A stretch of DNA of 64,000 bases from an uncultured Olsenella sp. (GCA_949287905.1 CASEHX010000016.1:79503-143502); one strand, 5' to 3'. Numbered from the stretch's first letter, positions 16,965-26,221 are shown. The notes: generated by a model not told the origin, from the letters alone. Program-made: numbers and translations.

Positions 16965-18596
16965 TCACGCGCGGCCTGGCCTCACGACGCGTCCCTCGCA
17001 CATGACGCCGAGCTTGATCCTCGCGTCACCCGCGGCCTCCGTACCCACGATGAACAGAAGCTCGTCCGCGGCGCACAGGCGCGTCTCCCCCGTGGGCACG
17101 ACGTCCCTTCCGGCCCTCTCGATGAGAAGAAGCCTCACGCCGTCCGGCCATGGGACCTCTCGGACGAGAAGCCCCTCGAGGCGGCTCCCGGCGCCGACCC
17201 TCACGTGCCCCAGGTCCTTCTCGCCGGAGAGGCCGCTCACCGAAGAGTCATCTGAGCTCACGCCTATGAGCCCGGCGAGAAGATGGTCGTAGAACGCGTC
17301 CGTCTTGGTGAGGCTTGAGGTCACGTACGCAAGTATGGAGACGATCGACACCGAGAGCAGCGCGTCGAGCGACCCGGTGAGCTCAAACACCATGACGACT
17401 GCGGTCACAGGGGCTCTGACCACCCCCGAGAAGAGCCCCGCCACGCCGAGTGCCACGAAGTTTGGAAAGAACGCGTGTTCTGAAATGCCGAACGCGGTGC
17501 CACACACGGAGAAGACGGCGCCCACGAGGCCGCCCATGACCACGAGCGGAAAGAGCGTGCCTCCCGGGGCGCCCGAGCCAAAGCATAGGGCGGTGAAGAG
17601 GTACTTCCCCAAGAGCAGGGCGACGAGGGCCCCGAGGGCGGGTGCTTCCGGCGAGAGGAGCACCTCGAGTATGGCGTCTCCGCCGCACATGAGCTCGGGC
17701 CAGACGAACGCCATGACGCCGGCGAGGGCAAACGGGACGAGAAGGCGGGCCTGCGGGAGGCGGCTCCTCATGAGACCGTAGAGTTCCTGTATGGCAAACA
17801 TGCCGCGGTTGTGGAGCGCTCCGAGGATCCCGCAGGCAAGGCCGAGAATGACCACGAGCAGGTAGTCCACGTGCGGCAGGTCTCGCAGAAACTCGAGGCT
17901 CACGACGGGGTCTATGCCAACGACCTGAGCGACGAGAAAGTCCGCGACGACGGCGGAGCACATGACCGAGATGATGAGCGGGGCGCTGAACTGCTTGTGA
18001 ATCTCCTCGAGGGCAAAGAGCACGCCCGTGAGGGGCGCGTGGAAGGCCGCGGACATGCCGGCCGCGGCGCCGCAGGTCACGAGGAGACGCTCCTCTCCCC
18101 TCTTGCGGTGCAGGATTCGGGAGACGGCCTTTCCGGACATGCCTCCGAGCTGCACCGACGGTCCCTCGCGTCCGAGGGAGAGTCCCGAGAACGCGAGAAG
18201 GGTCCCCTCGGCGAACTTTGCGGGGATGACGCGGGCCCACGGGGCGTCGAGTCGGTCGAGCACCTCGGCGTCTACCTGGGGAATGCCCGAGCCAGAGGTG
18301 TTGGGCTCCCAGCGCAGGAGGGCCGACACGACGAGAAGCGTGATTGCGAGAACGCAGAACCAGCAGGCCACGAGCAGCGCGTCTCCGGCTGCGGCCCCCG
18401 TGATCCCCCTGAGCATGCGCTCGGCCCAGGAGAGGGCGAGACGGTAGAGGGTCACCACTCCCCCGCCCACGAGTCCGACGAGTGCGCCCTCCCAGACGAG
18501 GCTCACCTGGAAGCGTCTGGAGAGCCGTCTCTCGACGGGGTTGGAGGCGTGCGACGACGAGGCGTTCCCGCCGCCCTCACGAGGCTCGGGCCTCAT
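16965..18596 (-). CDS. clcA: CLC-family chloride/proton antiporter with C-terminal RCK_C domain
   Basis: The 543-residue product is a CLC membrane protein. The selectivity motifs GSGIPQ, GREGPSVQ (with the gating glutamate) and GSGAPGG are present, and ALEEIHKQF carries the internal glutamate typical of Cl-/H+ exchangers. The last ~75 residues after the membrane domain look like a TrkA_C/RCK_C regulatory domain. The start is three bases after the apt stop, so it is read in the apt operon. Such exchangers often help acid resistance; here that is inference. Confidence 0.92.
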   Translation of the reverse strand: MRPEPREGGGNASSSHASNPVERRLSRRFQVSLVWEGALVGLVGGGVVTLYRLALSWAERMLRGITGAAAGDALLVACWFCVLAITLLVVSALLRWEPNTSGSGIPQVDAEVLDRLDAPWARVIPAKFAEGTLLAFSGLSLGREGPSVQLGGMSGKAVSRILHRKRGEERLLVTCGAAAGMSAAFHAPLTGVLFALEEIHKQFSAPLIISVMCSAVVADFLVAQVVGIDPVVSLEFLRDLPHVDYLLVVILGLACGILGALHNRGMFAIQELYGLMRSRLPQARLLVPFALAGVMAFVWPELMCGGDAILEVLLSPEAPALGALVALLLGKYLFTALCFGSGAPGGTLFPLVVMGGLVGAVFSVCGTAFGISEHAFFPNFVALGVAGLFSGVVRAPVTAVVMVFELTGSLDALLSVSIVSILAYVTSSLTKTDAFYDHLLAGLIGVSSDDSSVSGLSGEKDLGHVRVGAGSRLEGLLVREVPWPDGVRLLLIERAGRDVVPTGETRLCAADELLFIVGTEAAGDARIKLGVMCEGRVVRPGRA

Positions 18597-18599
18597 TGT

Positions 18600-19133
18600 C
18601 TAGTTGACCTTGACGAGGGTGAAGACCTCCTGGTCGCAGTCCCTCGCGATGATCTCCCTCGGGTTGAGGAAGCAGAGCTCGAGGATGAAGCCGAACCCGG
18701 CGACCGTGGCGCCGGCCTGCTCGACGAGCTTCGCGGAGGCAACGGCGGTGCCCCCGGTGGCCACCAGGTCATCCACGATCAGGACGCGGTCGCCCTCGCT
18801 CAGCGCGTCTCGGTGGATCTGGAGCTCGTCGGTCCCGTACTCGAGGGAGTAGGTCTGGGAGAACACCTCGCGCGGGAGCTTGCCGGGCTTTCGTGCCGGG
18901 ACGAACCCGCATCCCAGACGGTAGGCGACGGGGGCGCCCACGAGAAAGCCGCGCGCCTCGGCGCCGACGACCTTCGTGATCCCCTTGCCCTCGAAGTGGT
19001 GGGCCATCGCGTCGACGACGGCGCGCAGCGCCTCGGGGTCGTCGAAGAGCGGCGTGATGTCCTTGAACACGACGCCGGGCTCAGGGTAGTCGGGGATGTC
19101 GATGATCCGGCTCTCGAAGTCGAACGAGCTCAT
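18600..19133 (-). CDS. apt: Adenine phosphoribosyltransferase
   Basis: APRT converts adenine and PRPP to AMP in purine salvage. The 177-residue product has the type I PRTase PRPP loop VLIVDDLVATGGTAVAS and the N-terminal YPEPGVVFKDITPLF segment. It overlaps the end of the upstream MerR gene by four bases and leads into the CLC gene. The nearby purine permease at 12966 could supply its substrate. Confidence 0.96.
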   Translation of the reverse strand: MSSFDFESRIIDIPDYPEPGVVFKDITPLFDDPEALRAVVDAMAHHFEGKGITKVVGAEARGFLVGAPVAYRLGCGFVPARKPGKLPREVFSQTYSLEYGTDELQIHRDALSEGDRVLIVDDLVATGGTAVASAKLVEQAGATVAGFGFILELCFLNPREIIARDCDQEVFTLVKVN

Positions 19134-19906
19134 GAGCGAGGACTCCTCTCGGTGTTCTGGGACCCCTCGGTCCCCTGATCAGAGAACGGCTTGGTCATGC
19201 GGCGGGCGATGAGCTCGTCGCGCACGGTGTTGGTGAGTCCGAGCATCCTCGAGAACGCCTGGTCGTAGCGGGCGCGGGCCGCGTCGGTGTCCTCGATCTC
19301 CACGCCCCCGCCCTTGCGCGCGAAGACGATGAGCGCCTGCTCGAACATCGAGGACTCTCGGTTGGCGGCGATGACGTACTGCCTGAGGTTCTTGGGGCCG
19401 ATGCCAAAGTGCCTCAGCTCGTCGCAGACGCGGATGAGGGAGAGGTCCCTGCCGTCCACGAGGTCCCGTCCGTGGGGCGACCTCGTGAGCTTGATGACGC
19501 CGGCCTCCGAGAGCTGCCTCACGAAGCTCACCGACACGCCGGCGAGCTCGGGCATCTTGTCTATGGGATGAAGCTTCCCGCGCGTCTCCTCGTCGTCCAC
19601 CGGAAGCACGATGTTGTCGGCGAGCTCGGTCCTGCCCACGGCCTCCGAGCCCTTTCCGGCGTCCGCCTTCTCGAGCTCCTCTCGAATCACGGAGAGGGGC
19701 AGGAAGCGCGTCTTCTGGAGGTAGAGGATCGTCTCGAGCCTCCGCACGTCTCGCTGGGAGTACAGGCGGTACCCGCTCGGCGTTCTGGACGGGTTGAGCA
19801 GGCCCTCGTCCTGAAGGTAGCGAACCTTGGAGATGGAGAGGTCGGGATACTGCTGCTGCAGCTTCTTGACCACCTTGCCGATTGTCAGGTACCCGGCGTC
19901 GGCCAT
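19130..19906 (-). CDS. ftsR: MerR-family regulator, FtsR-like
   Basis: The 258-residue product has an N-terminal MerR winged helix (YLTIGKVVKKLQQQYPDLSISKVRYLQDEGLLNP) with the SRTPSGYRLYSQRDVRRL signature. A second MerR-like helical segment lies near residues 120-170. It lies directly downstream of an FHA gene, matching the mycobacterial and corynebacterial garA-ftsR order; FtsR there activates ftsZ. There is no cysteine metal site of the classic metal-responsive MerR type. Assignment to FtsR rests on length and context as well as sequence. Confidence 0.8.
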   Translation of the reverse strand: MADAGYLTIGKVVKKLQQQYPDLSISKVRYLQDEGLLNPSRTPSGYRLYSQRDVRRLETILYLQKTRFLPLSVIREELEKADAGKGSEAVGRTELADNIVLPVDDEETRGKLHPIDKMPELAGVSVSFVRQLSEAGVIKLTRSPHGRDLVDGRDLSLIRVCDELRHFGIGPKNLRQYVIAANRESSMFEQALIVFARKGGGVEIEDTDAARARYDQAFSRMLGLTNTVRDELIARRMTKPFSDQGTEGSQNTERSPRS

Positions 19907-19910
19907 GAGA

Positions 19911-20345
19911 CTACGCCTCGGTGCCGATTCGCCTGGGCGTGGCGTTGGTGTGGAACACCATGCGGAACGTTCCGATCTGGATGGTCGACCCGTCCTTGAC
20001 CGTCGCGCGAGAGGCGATGGCGCCGTCGACCCAGGTTCCGTTGAGCGAGCCGAGGTCCTCGATCACCGCGTACCCGGACGCCATGTTTGAGACGTCGAGA
20101 CGGGCGTGGTTGCGCGAAACCGTCATGTCGTTGAGGAAGACGCTGTTGCGGGGGTCGCGCCCGAGCGTGATCTGGGGCGAGTCGAGCTCGAAGACCTGGC
20201 CGATCTGAGGCCCCTTCACGATGGTAAGCGTCGGGTTGGCCGGCTTGAGGGCACCCATGAGATCGGGGACCGTGGAGTCGGCTGCGGGCATCCTGAAGAT
20301 CTCGGTCGCGCCGGATCCGGAGCCAGTGGTAGAAGTTGCGGGCAT
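19911..20345 (-). CDS. garA: FHA-domain protein, GarA-like
   Basis: The 144-residue product has a flexible N terminus and one FHA domain (about 45-130) with GRDPRNSVFLNDMTVSRNHA and EDLGSLNGTWV, the phosphothreonine-binding signatures. The N-terminal ATEIFRMP resembles the phosphorylatable Thr segment before FR in GarA/OdhI, which switch off central-metabolism enzymes. It is next to ftsR as in mycobacteria. No kinase gene lies in the window, so partner and target are inferred. Confidence 0.8.
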   Translation of the reverse strand: MPATSTTGSGSGATEIFRMPAADSTVPDLMGALKPANPTLTIVKGPQIGQVFELDSPQITLGRDPRNSVFLNDMTVSRNHARLDVSNMASGYAVIEDLGSLNGTWVDGAIASRATVKDGSTIQIGTFRMVFHTNATPRRIGTEA

Positions 20346-20386
20346 ATCTCTCCCCTCGTCGCTTGTGCCTTACATGATACCGCGCA

Positions 20387-20767
20387 TCAGCGACAGGCGA
20401 CACAGTCCATCTCGATGAGAGCTCCCAGCGGTAGCTCGCTCACCCCGACGACGGCGCGGGCGGGGGCGGGCGTGGTGAACCTTCTCGCGTACACCTCGTT
20501 CATCGCCTCCATGTCGTCGAGCGAGGCGAGGTAGACCGTGGTCTGCGCAACGTCCGCGAGCGAGCATCCCACCTCCTCGAGGAGCACCTCGATGATGTCG
20601 ATGACGCGGTCGGTCTGCTCCTTGATCCCGCCCTCCACGAGGCGCGTGCTGTCCTCGTCCGAGATGGGCAGCTGACCCGAGGCAAACACGAGCCTGCCGG
20701 CGGTCGTTCCCTGGGAATAGGGGCCGATGGCCTCCGGGGCGCGTCGTGCGTTGATGGAATACTTCAT
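20387..20767 (-). CDS. ridA: RidA/YjgF/Rid-family protein
   Basis: RidA proteins hydrolyse reactive enamine/imine intermediates from PLP enzymes. The 126-residue product has the typical opening APEAIGPYSQGTTAGRLVFASGQLP and PARAVVGVSELPLGALIEMD at the end, with the conserved arginine. The ATG at 20767 has GGGAGGAG just upstream; the longer frame above it runs through the preceding gene's tail and is rejected. The window also carries PLP enzymes serC and a cysteine desulfurase. Confidence 0.95.
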   Translation of the reverse strand: MKYSINARRAPEAIGPYSQGTTAGRLVFASGQLPISDEDSTRLVEGGIKEQTDRVIDIIEVLLEEVGCSLADVAQTTVYLASLDDMEAMNEVYARRFTTPAPARAVVGVSELPLGALIEMDCVACR

Positions 20768-20799
20768 CGAATCTCCTCCCGGCTCGGAACACGGGTCGC

Positions 20800-21642
20800 T
20801 CAGGCGAGGCCGCGGCCTCCCACGAAATCGGCTCCCTCTCGGACGATCCCCCAGCCCTCGAGCTGCTCGCGCGAGACCCGTGCCGGACCGGAGCCGTCGA
20901 GCACGGAGTCCCAGGGCAGGATGCGAGAGAGAAGCGAGGAAAGGGCGCGGTGTCCCACCGGCGTCACCTCGGTGAACGAGAGCAGGCTCCTCCAGAGTAT
21001 GCGAGCCGAGCCAGGGGGAACGAGCAGGAGAAACGCCGGGGTCTCTTGAGGCAGGTCGAGGCTTGTGACGACGCATGTGATGGCGTCGAGCCTGAGCTGC
21101 CTCGTCGTCCCCGGCTCGGGGAGCTCGTCTCCGTTGTGGAGGTAGTCGAGAAGAACCTCCCTGGCAAGCTCGCCCAGAAGCAGGAGCGGCACGAGCATCT
21201 CGCTCGCATCCTCAACCTCTACTTCAGGGAAAGCCTCGTTGCCGTGAGCGTCCCTTGCCTGGGCGAGATACTCGACCCAAGCGCCGACGGACTCGTGGAC
21301 CCTGGTGGCGTCGATCACGACCGTCTCGTGGTCGCCGGTCCTGATCGCGAGCGGGGCGCCGAGGAGCGCGCCGTCCCCCGTGAGCGCGGCCTCGAATCGG
21401 GCGTCTCCGACTCCCAGCGCGTCACCGGCGAGTGCAAGCTCTGAGAAGGAGGGGGCGTCTGCACCGCTGACCAGGAGATAGGCGCAACCCGTGAGGTCCG
21501 CGAGAAGTGCCTCGCGGGTGTTGAGGGCGCCCTCGGCGGCATACTCGTCAACGCGAAGCATCCCGGTTCGCTCTGAGGGCGAGAAGGACGCCCCGAGAAG
21601 CAGGTGCTCTCCGTGAAGGATTCCCGTCCTGCGCTCGCTCAC
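20800..21642 (-). CDS. GcvT/YgfZ-like folate-binding-domain protein
   Basis: The 280-residue product resembles a diverged aminomethyltransferase (T-protein) or YgfZ/IbaG-type folate-binding protein: an opening GILHGEHLLLGASF, then EALLADLTGCAYLLVSGADA and a later LRLDAITCVVTSLDLP. No other glycine-cleavage gene is nearby, so a role in glycine catabolism is uncertain; an Fe-S maintenance role like YgfZ is possible. The GTG start overlaps the stop of the pgsA-like gene (GTGA). Assignment is by weak motif similarity only. Confidence 0.55.
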   Translation of the reverse strand: MSERRTGILHGEHLLLGASFSPSERTGMLRVDEYAAEGALNTREALLADLTGCAYLLVSGADAPSFSELALAGDALGVGDARFEAALTGDGALLGAPLAIRTGDHETVVIDATRVHESVGAWVEYLAQARDAHGNEAFPEVEVEDASEMLVPLLLLGELAREVLLDYLHNGDELPEPGTTRQLRLDAITCVVTSLDLPQETPAFLLLVPPGSARILWRSLLSFTEVTPVGHRALSSLLSRILPWDSVLDGSGPARVSREQLEGWGIVREGADFVGGRGLA

Positions 21643-22370
21643 AGCTCGCTCCCCTCTTCGGAGCGACTCCTCTCGATGATGCGAACGCCCTCGGCCGTGT
21701 AGACGATGGCGGTGATGAACGAGCAGACGATCCCGGCATAGACGAAGAAGATGCCCAGGGCGGCGGACTGGGAGTTGAGCCCCGGCAGCCAGGCCACGTC
21801 GAAGAGTCCGAGCCCGTCGATGACGGGCAGACCGAGAAGGAGGTCGCAGAAGCCAAACATGAGCAGGGCGGTGGCGGTCTTTCCGATGTAGGCGACGTCG
21901 ATGGGGCGCTTGCGGAAGTGCTGGAGGACGAGGCCGCCCAGGGCGAGGTACACGTCTCGCCCGATGACGAAGACGGGGACCCAGAGGGGCAGGTCGCCCA
22001 CGATCAGAAGGCCGAGCACGCCCGTGAACAGGAGGATCCGGTCCATGATCGGGTCCATGATCTTTCCGAGCCAGCTGACCGTCTGGGTCCTGCGTGCGAT
22101 CTGGCCGTCGAGGAAGTCGGTGGTCGCCGCGATCACGTAGCAGACGAGCGCCGCCGTCCTGTGGATGCCGCCGGCAAAGAGAACGAGAAAGGCGATGGTG
22201 AGCGCGAGACGGCAGAAGGTGATCACGTTCGCGACGGTGAGCACCTGGGACGAGGGGTTCTCCGAGGTTCCCACGGGTGCCTCGGTCGCATCCTCCGCCT
22301 GCGCGATCGCGGCGTCGGTGTCGGCGAGGATCTTGACGCGTTCCTTGGTTCTCTGGGTTCTCTCTGACAC
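21639..22370 (-). CDS. CDP-alcohol phosphatidyltransferase (second PgsA paralogue)
   Basis: The 243-residue membrane protein has the full CDP-alcohol transferase motif DG-x2-AR-x8-G-x3-D-x3-D (DFLDGQIARRTQTVSWLGKIMDP; see residues about 87-109) and five or six hydrophobic helices. It probably makes phosphatidylglycerophosphate or a related lipid such as cardiolipin. The canonical pgsA is at the window start beside cinA, so this may have a different acceptor. The first ~40 residues are a hydrophilic extension. It is coupled to the GcvT-like gene. Confidence 0.82.
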   Translation of the reverse strand: MSERTQRTKERVKILADTDAAIAQAEDATEAPVGTSENPSSQVLTVANVITFCRLALTIAFLVLFAGGIHRTAALVCYVIAATTDFLDGQIARRTQTVSWLGKIMDPIMDRILLFTGVLGLLIVGDLPLWVPVFVIGRDVYLALGGLVLQHFRKRPIDVAYIGKTATALLMFGFCDLLLGLPVIDGLGLFDVAWLPGLNSQSAALGIFFVYAGIVCSFITAIVYTAEGVRIIERSRSEEGSEL

Positions 22371-22450
22371 GAACGAAGCCTCTCGAGTTGACTGGCCACT
22401 TACTCAGGTTACCCATCCTAGCGCAACTTGATACGGAGCGGGTAAGGAGT

Positions 22451-23848
22451 CTAGAGCGCGCACCTCTCCAGCAGGGCCGTCATGACGCGTATTCCCTGCG
22501 CGTAGACGCGCCTGGAGATGCGCTCGTTGACGCCGTGCAGACCGCGTGCGAGCTCGTCCGCCTCGGGCCGGAACGGGGTCATCCGGAGGAGCTTCTCGCA
22601 GATGCCCTCATAGTGAACGGAGTCGGTGCCACCGCACACGATGGAGGGGACGACCACGGCGCCCGGATGGTAGGCCTCCATGACCTCGACGAGCTCGTCA
22701 TAGCCAAAGCCCCGGGGGTCGTCGAGGCGTCCCGCGGGGGTGTAGTGGAGCACCTCGACCTCAGCCCCGTCTCCGACCGCGTCCCTCGCCCATTCGAGGA
22801 CGTGAGCGTCGGTGACTCCTGGCATGAGACGGAAGTTGATGACCGCGCACGCGTCCGCGGGCATGACGTTGGGGGCGGGAGAGCTCCCGAAGACCTGGTC
22901 AACGGCCATCGTCGTCGTGACGAGGGGAAAGAGCTCCCTGGACCGGGACGCGGCCTCCGCGATGGCGCTCGCGTTGCCGCTGACGTCATCGACGAGGCTC
23001 GCAAACGGCTCGAGGGTGAGGTGGCTCGAGAGCAGCTCGAAGGTTCTTGCGACGACGGGTGCGAGCGACGGCTTCCAGAGGGCGTCCCTGAGGCTCACGA
23101 CTGCCGCGCACAGACGCTCGAGGGAGGTTCCGCCGAAGGGGTTGGAGGAGTGCCCTCCCGCTCCCCTCACGGTCAGCCTGAGGTTGAGATAGCCCTTCTG
23201 AGAGAGGCCGACGTCGGAGACCGTCGTTCCGGGGGCGCCATATGCCCCGGCGTCCGAGAAGGTGCTCACGCCTTCGTCGAGCGAGAACGCCGCCCGGACG
23301 CCGCGACGCTCGAGTTCGGCGGCCAGGGCCTTGGCACCGTGGCTCTGCACCTCCTCGTCCTCGCCGAATGCGAGGACGATCGTCCTTCTCGGCCTGCCAT
23401 GGAGCGCGAGGAGGAGCTCGACGGCCTCGAGCTCCCCCATGAGCATCTCCTTGATGTCGAGCGCTCCCCTTCCCCAGATCCACTCGTCGTCGACGTGGCC
23501 TCCGAAGGGGTCATGCGCCCACGCGCCCTCGGTTCCCGGGACGATTCCGACGACGTCCTGGTGCGCGAGGAGCAGCACGCAGGGGAGCTCGGCGTCGCTG
23601 CCCGGGACCGTCACGAGGACCGAGTGACCGACCCTCTCGAAGGTCCCGTGCTCCGCGATCTTGGGATAGGACACGCGCATGAGATCGTAGAGCTCGTCGA
23701 ACGGACCGAAGTCGGTCGTTTCCGGGGTCTCGTAGACCGTGCGCAGCCTGAGCGCCGATGAAAGGCGCGCGACGGCGCCCTCGACGTCCAGTTCCGGATA
23801 GTCCTTCTCGCGGGCAAAGAGGTCGTAGTGGCTGCAGCTTCTCGTCAC
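22451..23848 (-). CDS. M20-family metallopeptidase
   Basis: The 465-residue product is an M20/M28-like zinc hydrolase of the carboxypeptidase S / ArgE-DapE group. LLAHQDVVGIVPGT carries the first metal ligands, GRGALDIKEM follows and AFGEDEEV has the catalytic/metal acidic pair. The large middle insertion is the dimerisation domain. The GTG start is preceded by GGAGGCGAGC. It is cytoplasmic, as no signal peptide is seen. Substrate is probably a peptide or N-acyl amino acid; not determined. Confidence 0.88.
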   Translation of the reverse strand: MTRSCSHYDLFAREKDYPELDVEGAVARLSSALRLRTVYETPETTDFGPFDELYDLMRVSYPKIAEHGTFERVGHSVLVTVPGSDAELPCVLLLAHQDVVGIVPGTEGAWAHDPFGGHVDDEWIWGRGALDIKEMLMGELEAVELLLALHGRPRRTIVLAFGEDEEVQSHGAKALAAELERRGVRAAFSLDEGVSTFSDAGAYGAPGTTVSDVGLSQKGYLNLRLTVRGAGGHSSNPFGGTSLERLCAAVVSLRDALWKPSLAPVVARTFELLSSHLTLEPFASLVDDVSGNASAIAEAASRSRELFPLVTTTMAVDQVFGSSPAPNVMPADACAVINFRLMPGVTDAHVLEWARDAVGDGAEVEVLHYTPAGRLDDPRGFGYDELVEVMEAYHPGAVVVPSIVCGGTDSVHYEGICEKLLRMTPFRPEADELARGLHGVNERISRRVYAQGIRVMTALLERCAL

Positions 23849-23863
23849 GCTCGCCTCCGTGGG

Positions 23864-25039
23864 CTAGGGGTTGGGGGCGATGGCTCGAACCCTTCTCACG
23901 AACTCGATGGAGCTGAGCTGGCTCACGACGTCCTCGGAAACCGTCCCGCTGACCTCGATGAGGGTGTAGGCGTTGACGCCGCGGCTCACGTTGCTCATGT
24001 TCTCGATGTTGAGCCCGGCATCAGCCACGAGCTGGGAGAGGCGGCCGATGACGCCCTGTGCGTTCTCATGGAAGATCGCGATGCGCGAGCCTCCCGCGAG
24101 GGGCCCGAGGTCAACGCGACCGTAGTTGACCGAGTTGGTGATGTTGCCGTTCTCCAGGTAGTCGCGGAGCTGGTTTGCCGCCATGACGGCGCAGTTGTCC
24201 TCGGCCTCGCCCGTCGAGGCGCCGAGGTGCGGGAGGACGATGGCGTTCTTCATGTTCGCGCTCGCGGGGTTGGCGAAGTCCGTGACGTAGCGGGCGATCT
24301 TGCCGTCGTCGAGCGCCTCGGCAAGCGCCTGCTCGTCGACGAGGGCGTCGCGAGCGAAGTTGAGGAGCACCGAGCCGGGCTTCATCTTGGAGATGGCCTC
24401 GGCGGAGATCATGCCCTTCGTGGAGTCCGTGGCGGGGACGTGCAAGGTCACGAAGTCGCAGGACGTGAGGAGCTGGTCGAGGTCGGTCGCATGCTCGATC
24501 CTGCGGTCAAGGCCCCAGGCGGCGTTGATCGAGAGGTACGGGTCATAGCCCATGACCTCGGCGCCGAGGGCGATGAGGACGTCGGCCACCTGGGCGCCGA
24601 TGGCGCCGAGGCCGATGACGCCCACGCGCTTGCCGGCGAGCTCGCAGCCCGCGAAGCGCTTCTTGGCCTTCTCGGCGCGCTTGGCGATCTGCGGGTCGTC
24701 GCTCGCCTCGTGGACCCACTCGGCGCCGCCGATGACGTCCCTGCATGCGAGCAGCATGCCGCAGATGACGAGCTCCTTGACCGCGTTGGCGTTGGCGCCG
24801 GGCGTGTTGAACACGACGATGCCCTTCTGGGCGCAGCGCTCGACGGGGATGTTGTTCACGCCGGCGCCCGCGCGCGCCACCGCGAGCAGCGAGGCGGGGG
24901 CCTCGATCTCGTGGAGGTTTGCGCTGCGGACGAGCCATGCGTCCGCCTTGGCGGGGTCGTCCACGAAGGTGTAGCCCGCCTGCTCGAGCGCGTCCGTTCC
25001 GACCGTCGAGATGTTGTTCATGCAGTGAATGGAGTACAT
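23864..25039 (-). CDS. serA: D-3-phosphoglycerate dehydrogenase
   Basis: SerA oxidises 3-phosphoglycerate to 3-phosphohydroxypyruvate, the first step of serine synthesis. The 391-residue product has a Rossmann NAD-binding segment RVGVIGLGAIGAQVADVLIALG and the catalytic region VLLNFARDALVDEQAL and HLGASTGEAEDNCA. A C-terminal ACT domain (about 320-390) could allow serine feedback. It begins eight bases after serC, forming a two-gene serine operon. A serB gene is not in the window. Confidence 0.96.
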   Translation of the reverse strand: MYSIHCMNNISTVGTDALEQAGYTFVDDPAKADAWLVRSANLHEIEAPASLLAVARAGAGVNNIPVERCAQKGIVVFNTPGANANAVKELVICGMLLACRDVIGGAEWVHEASDDPQIAKRAEKAKKRFAGCELAGKRVGVIGLGAIGAQVADVLIALGAEVMGYDPYLSINAAWGLDRRIEHATDLDQLLTSCDFVTLHVPATDSTKGMISAEAISKMKPGSVLLNFARDALVDEQALAEALDDGKIARYVTDFANPASANMKNAIVLPHLGASTGEAEDNCAVMAANQLRDYLENGNITNSVNYGRVDLGPLAGGSRIAIFHENAQGVIGRLSQLVADAGLNIENMSNVSRGVNAYTLIEVSGTVSEDVVSQLSSIEFVRRVRAIAPNP

Positions 25040-25047
25040 GGCCCCTC

Positions 25048-26130
25048 CTACGCGCGGTGCGCGAGCTCGAAGTCCTTCATGAAGCTGACGAGCGCCTCAA
25101 CGCCCTTGCGTGGCATGGCGTTGTAGATGGAGGCGCGCATGCCGCCCACCGAACGGTGACCCTTGAGGTTGACGAGCCCGCGCTCGGCCGCCTCCTTGAC
25201 GAAGGCGGCGTCGAGGTCCTTGTCGCCCGTCACGAACGGCACGTTCATGAGCGAGCGGCAGGACGGGTCCACCGTCGAGGAGAAGAGCGAGGACTCTTCG
25301 AGGAAGTCGTAGAGCACGGCGGCCTTCTCGGCGTTGCGCTCCCCCATCGCCTCGAGCCCGCCGCTCTTCTCGATCCACTGGAAGACCTTGCCGCAGACGT
25401 AGATGCCCCAGCAGTTGGGAGTGTTGTAGAGCGAGCCCGCGTCGATCTGCGTCTTGAGGCGCAGCATCGTGGGGACGCCGGGGAGGTCGTCGGGCACGAG
25501 GTCCTCGCGCACGATCACGATCTGGACACCGGCGGGGCCCACGTTCTTCTGCACGCCGGCGTGGATGAGGCCGTAGCGGGAGACGTCGACGGGCTCGGAG
25601 AGGAACATCGAGCTCTGGTCCGCCACGAGCACGTGGCCCTTGGTGTTGGGGAGCTCGGGGAACTTGGTGCCGTAGATCGTGTTGTTCTCGCAGATGTAGA
25701 GGTAGCTCGCGTCCTCGCGGATGGGCAGGTCGGAGCAGTCGGGGATGTAGGAGAAGTTCCTGTCCGCCGAGGAGGCCACGGCCACGGCGTCGCCGAGGAT
25801 CTGCGCCTCCTGGAAGGCCTTCTTGGCCCAGTTGCCGGTGATCACGTAGTCGGCCTTGCCGTTGGTGGCGAGGTTCATGAAGACCGTGGAGAAGAGCAGG
25901 GAGTCGCCGCCCTGGACGAAGATCACCTTGTAGTTCTCGGGGATTCCCATGAGACGGCGGAGCGTGGACTCGGCGTCGTCGAGGATCTTCTGGAAGACGG
26001 AAGATCGGTGGCTCATCTCCATGACGCTCATGCCGCAGCCGGCGTAGTCGAGCATCTCGTCCGCGCACTGCTTGAGGACGTCCTCGGGCAGCACGGCGGG
26101 ACCGGCGGAGAAGTTGTAAACGCGTGCCAT
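25048..26130 (-). CDS. serC: Phosphoserine aminotransferase
   Basis: SerC is a PLP enzyme converting 3-phosphohydroxypyruvate and glutamate to phosphoserine. The 360-residue product begins MARVYNFSAGPAVLPEDVL and carries the PLP lysine in HAGVQKNVGPAG. The ATG at 26130 has GGAGG upstream; a start four codons earlier is possible but gives an atypical N terminus. serA follows eight bases later, so both steps are co-expressed. Confidence 0.97.
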   Translation of the reverse strand: MARVYNFSAGPAVLPEDVLKQCADEMLDYAGCGMSVMEMSHRSSVFQKILDDAESTLRRLMGIPENYKVIFVQGGDSLLFSTVFMNLATNGKADYVITGNWAKKAFQEAQILGDAVAVASSADRNFSYIPDCSDLPIREDASYLYICENNTIYGTKFPELPNTKGHVLVADQSSMFLSEPVDVSRYGLIHAGVQKNVGPAGVQIVIVREDLVPDDLPGVPTMLRLKTQIDAGSLYNTPNCWGIYVCGKVFQWIEKSGGLEAMGERNAEKAAVLYDFLEESSLFSSTVDPSCRSLMNVPFVTGDKDLDAAFVKEAAERGLVNLKGHRSVGGMRASIYNAMPRKGVEALVSFMKDFELAHRA

Positions 26131-26221
26131 GTGATCCTCCAATGGTTGGCCTTGCCGTGGGGACCATCATAGGCTCGGGGCGTGACGCCGATGGCGTGGT
26201 CTGCGAGACGTTTGCCTGTCT

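Noticed and set aside
20800..22416. One continuous minus-strand frame joining the GcvT-like gene to the region of the PgsA paralogue
   Set aside because: Only the part below 21642 looks like protein. The upper part is arginine-rich shadow of the CDP-alcohol phosphatidyltransferase read in another frame; the GTG overlap at 21642 is the better start.
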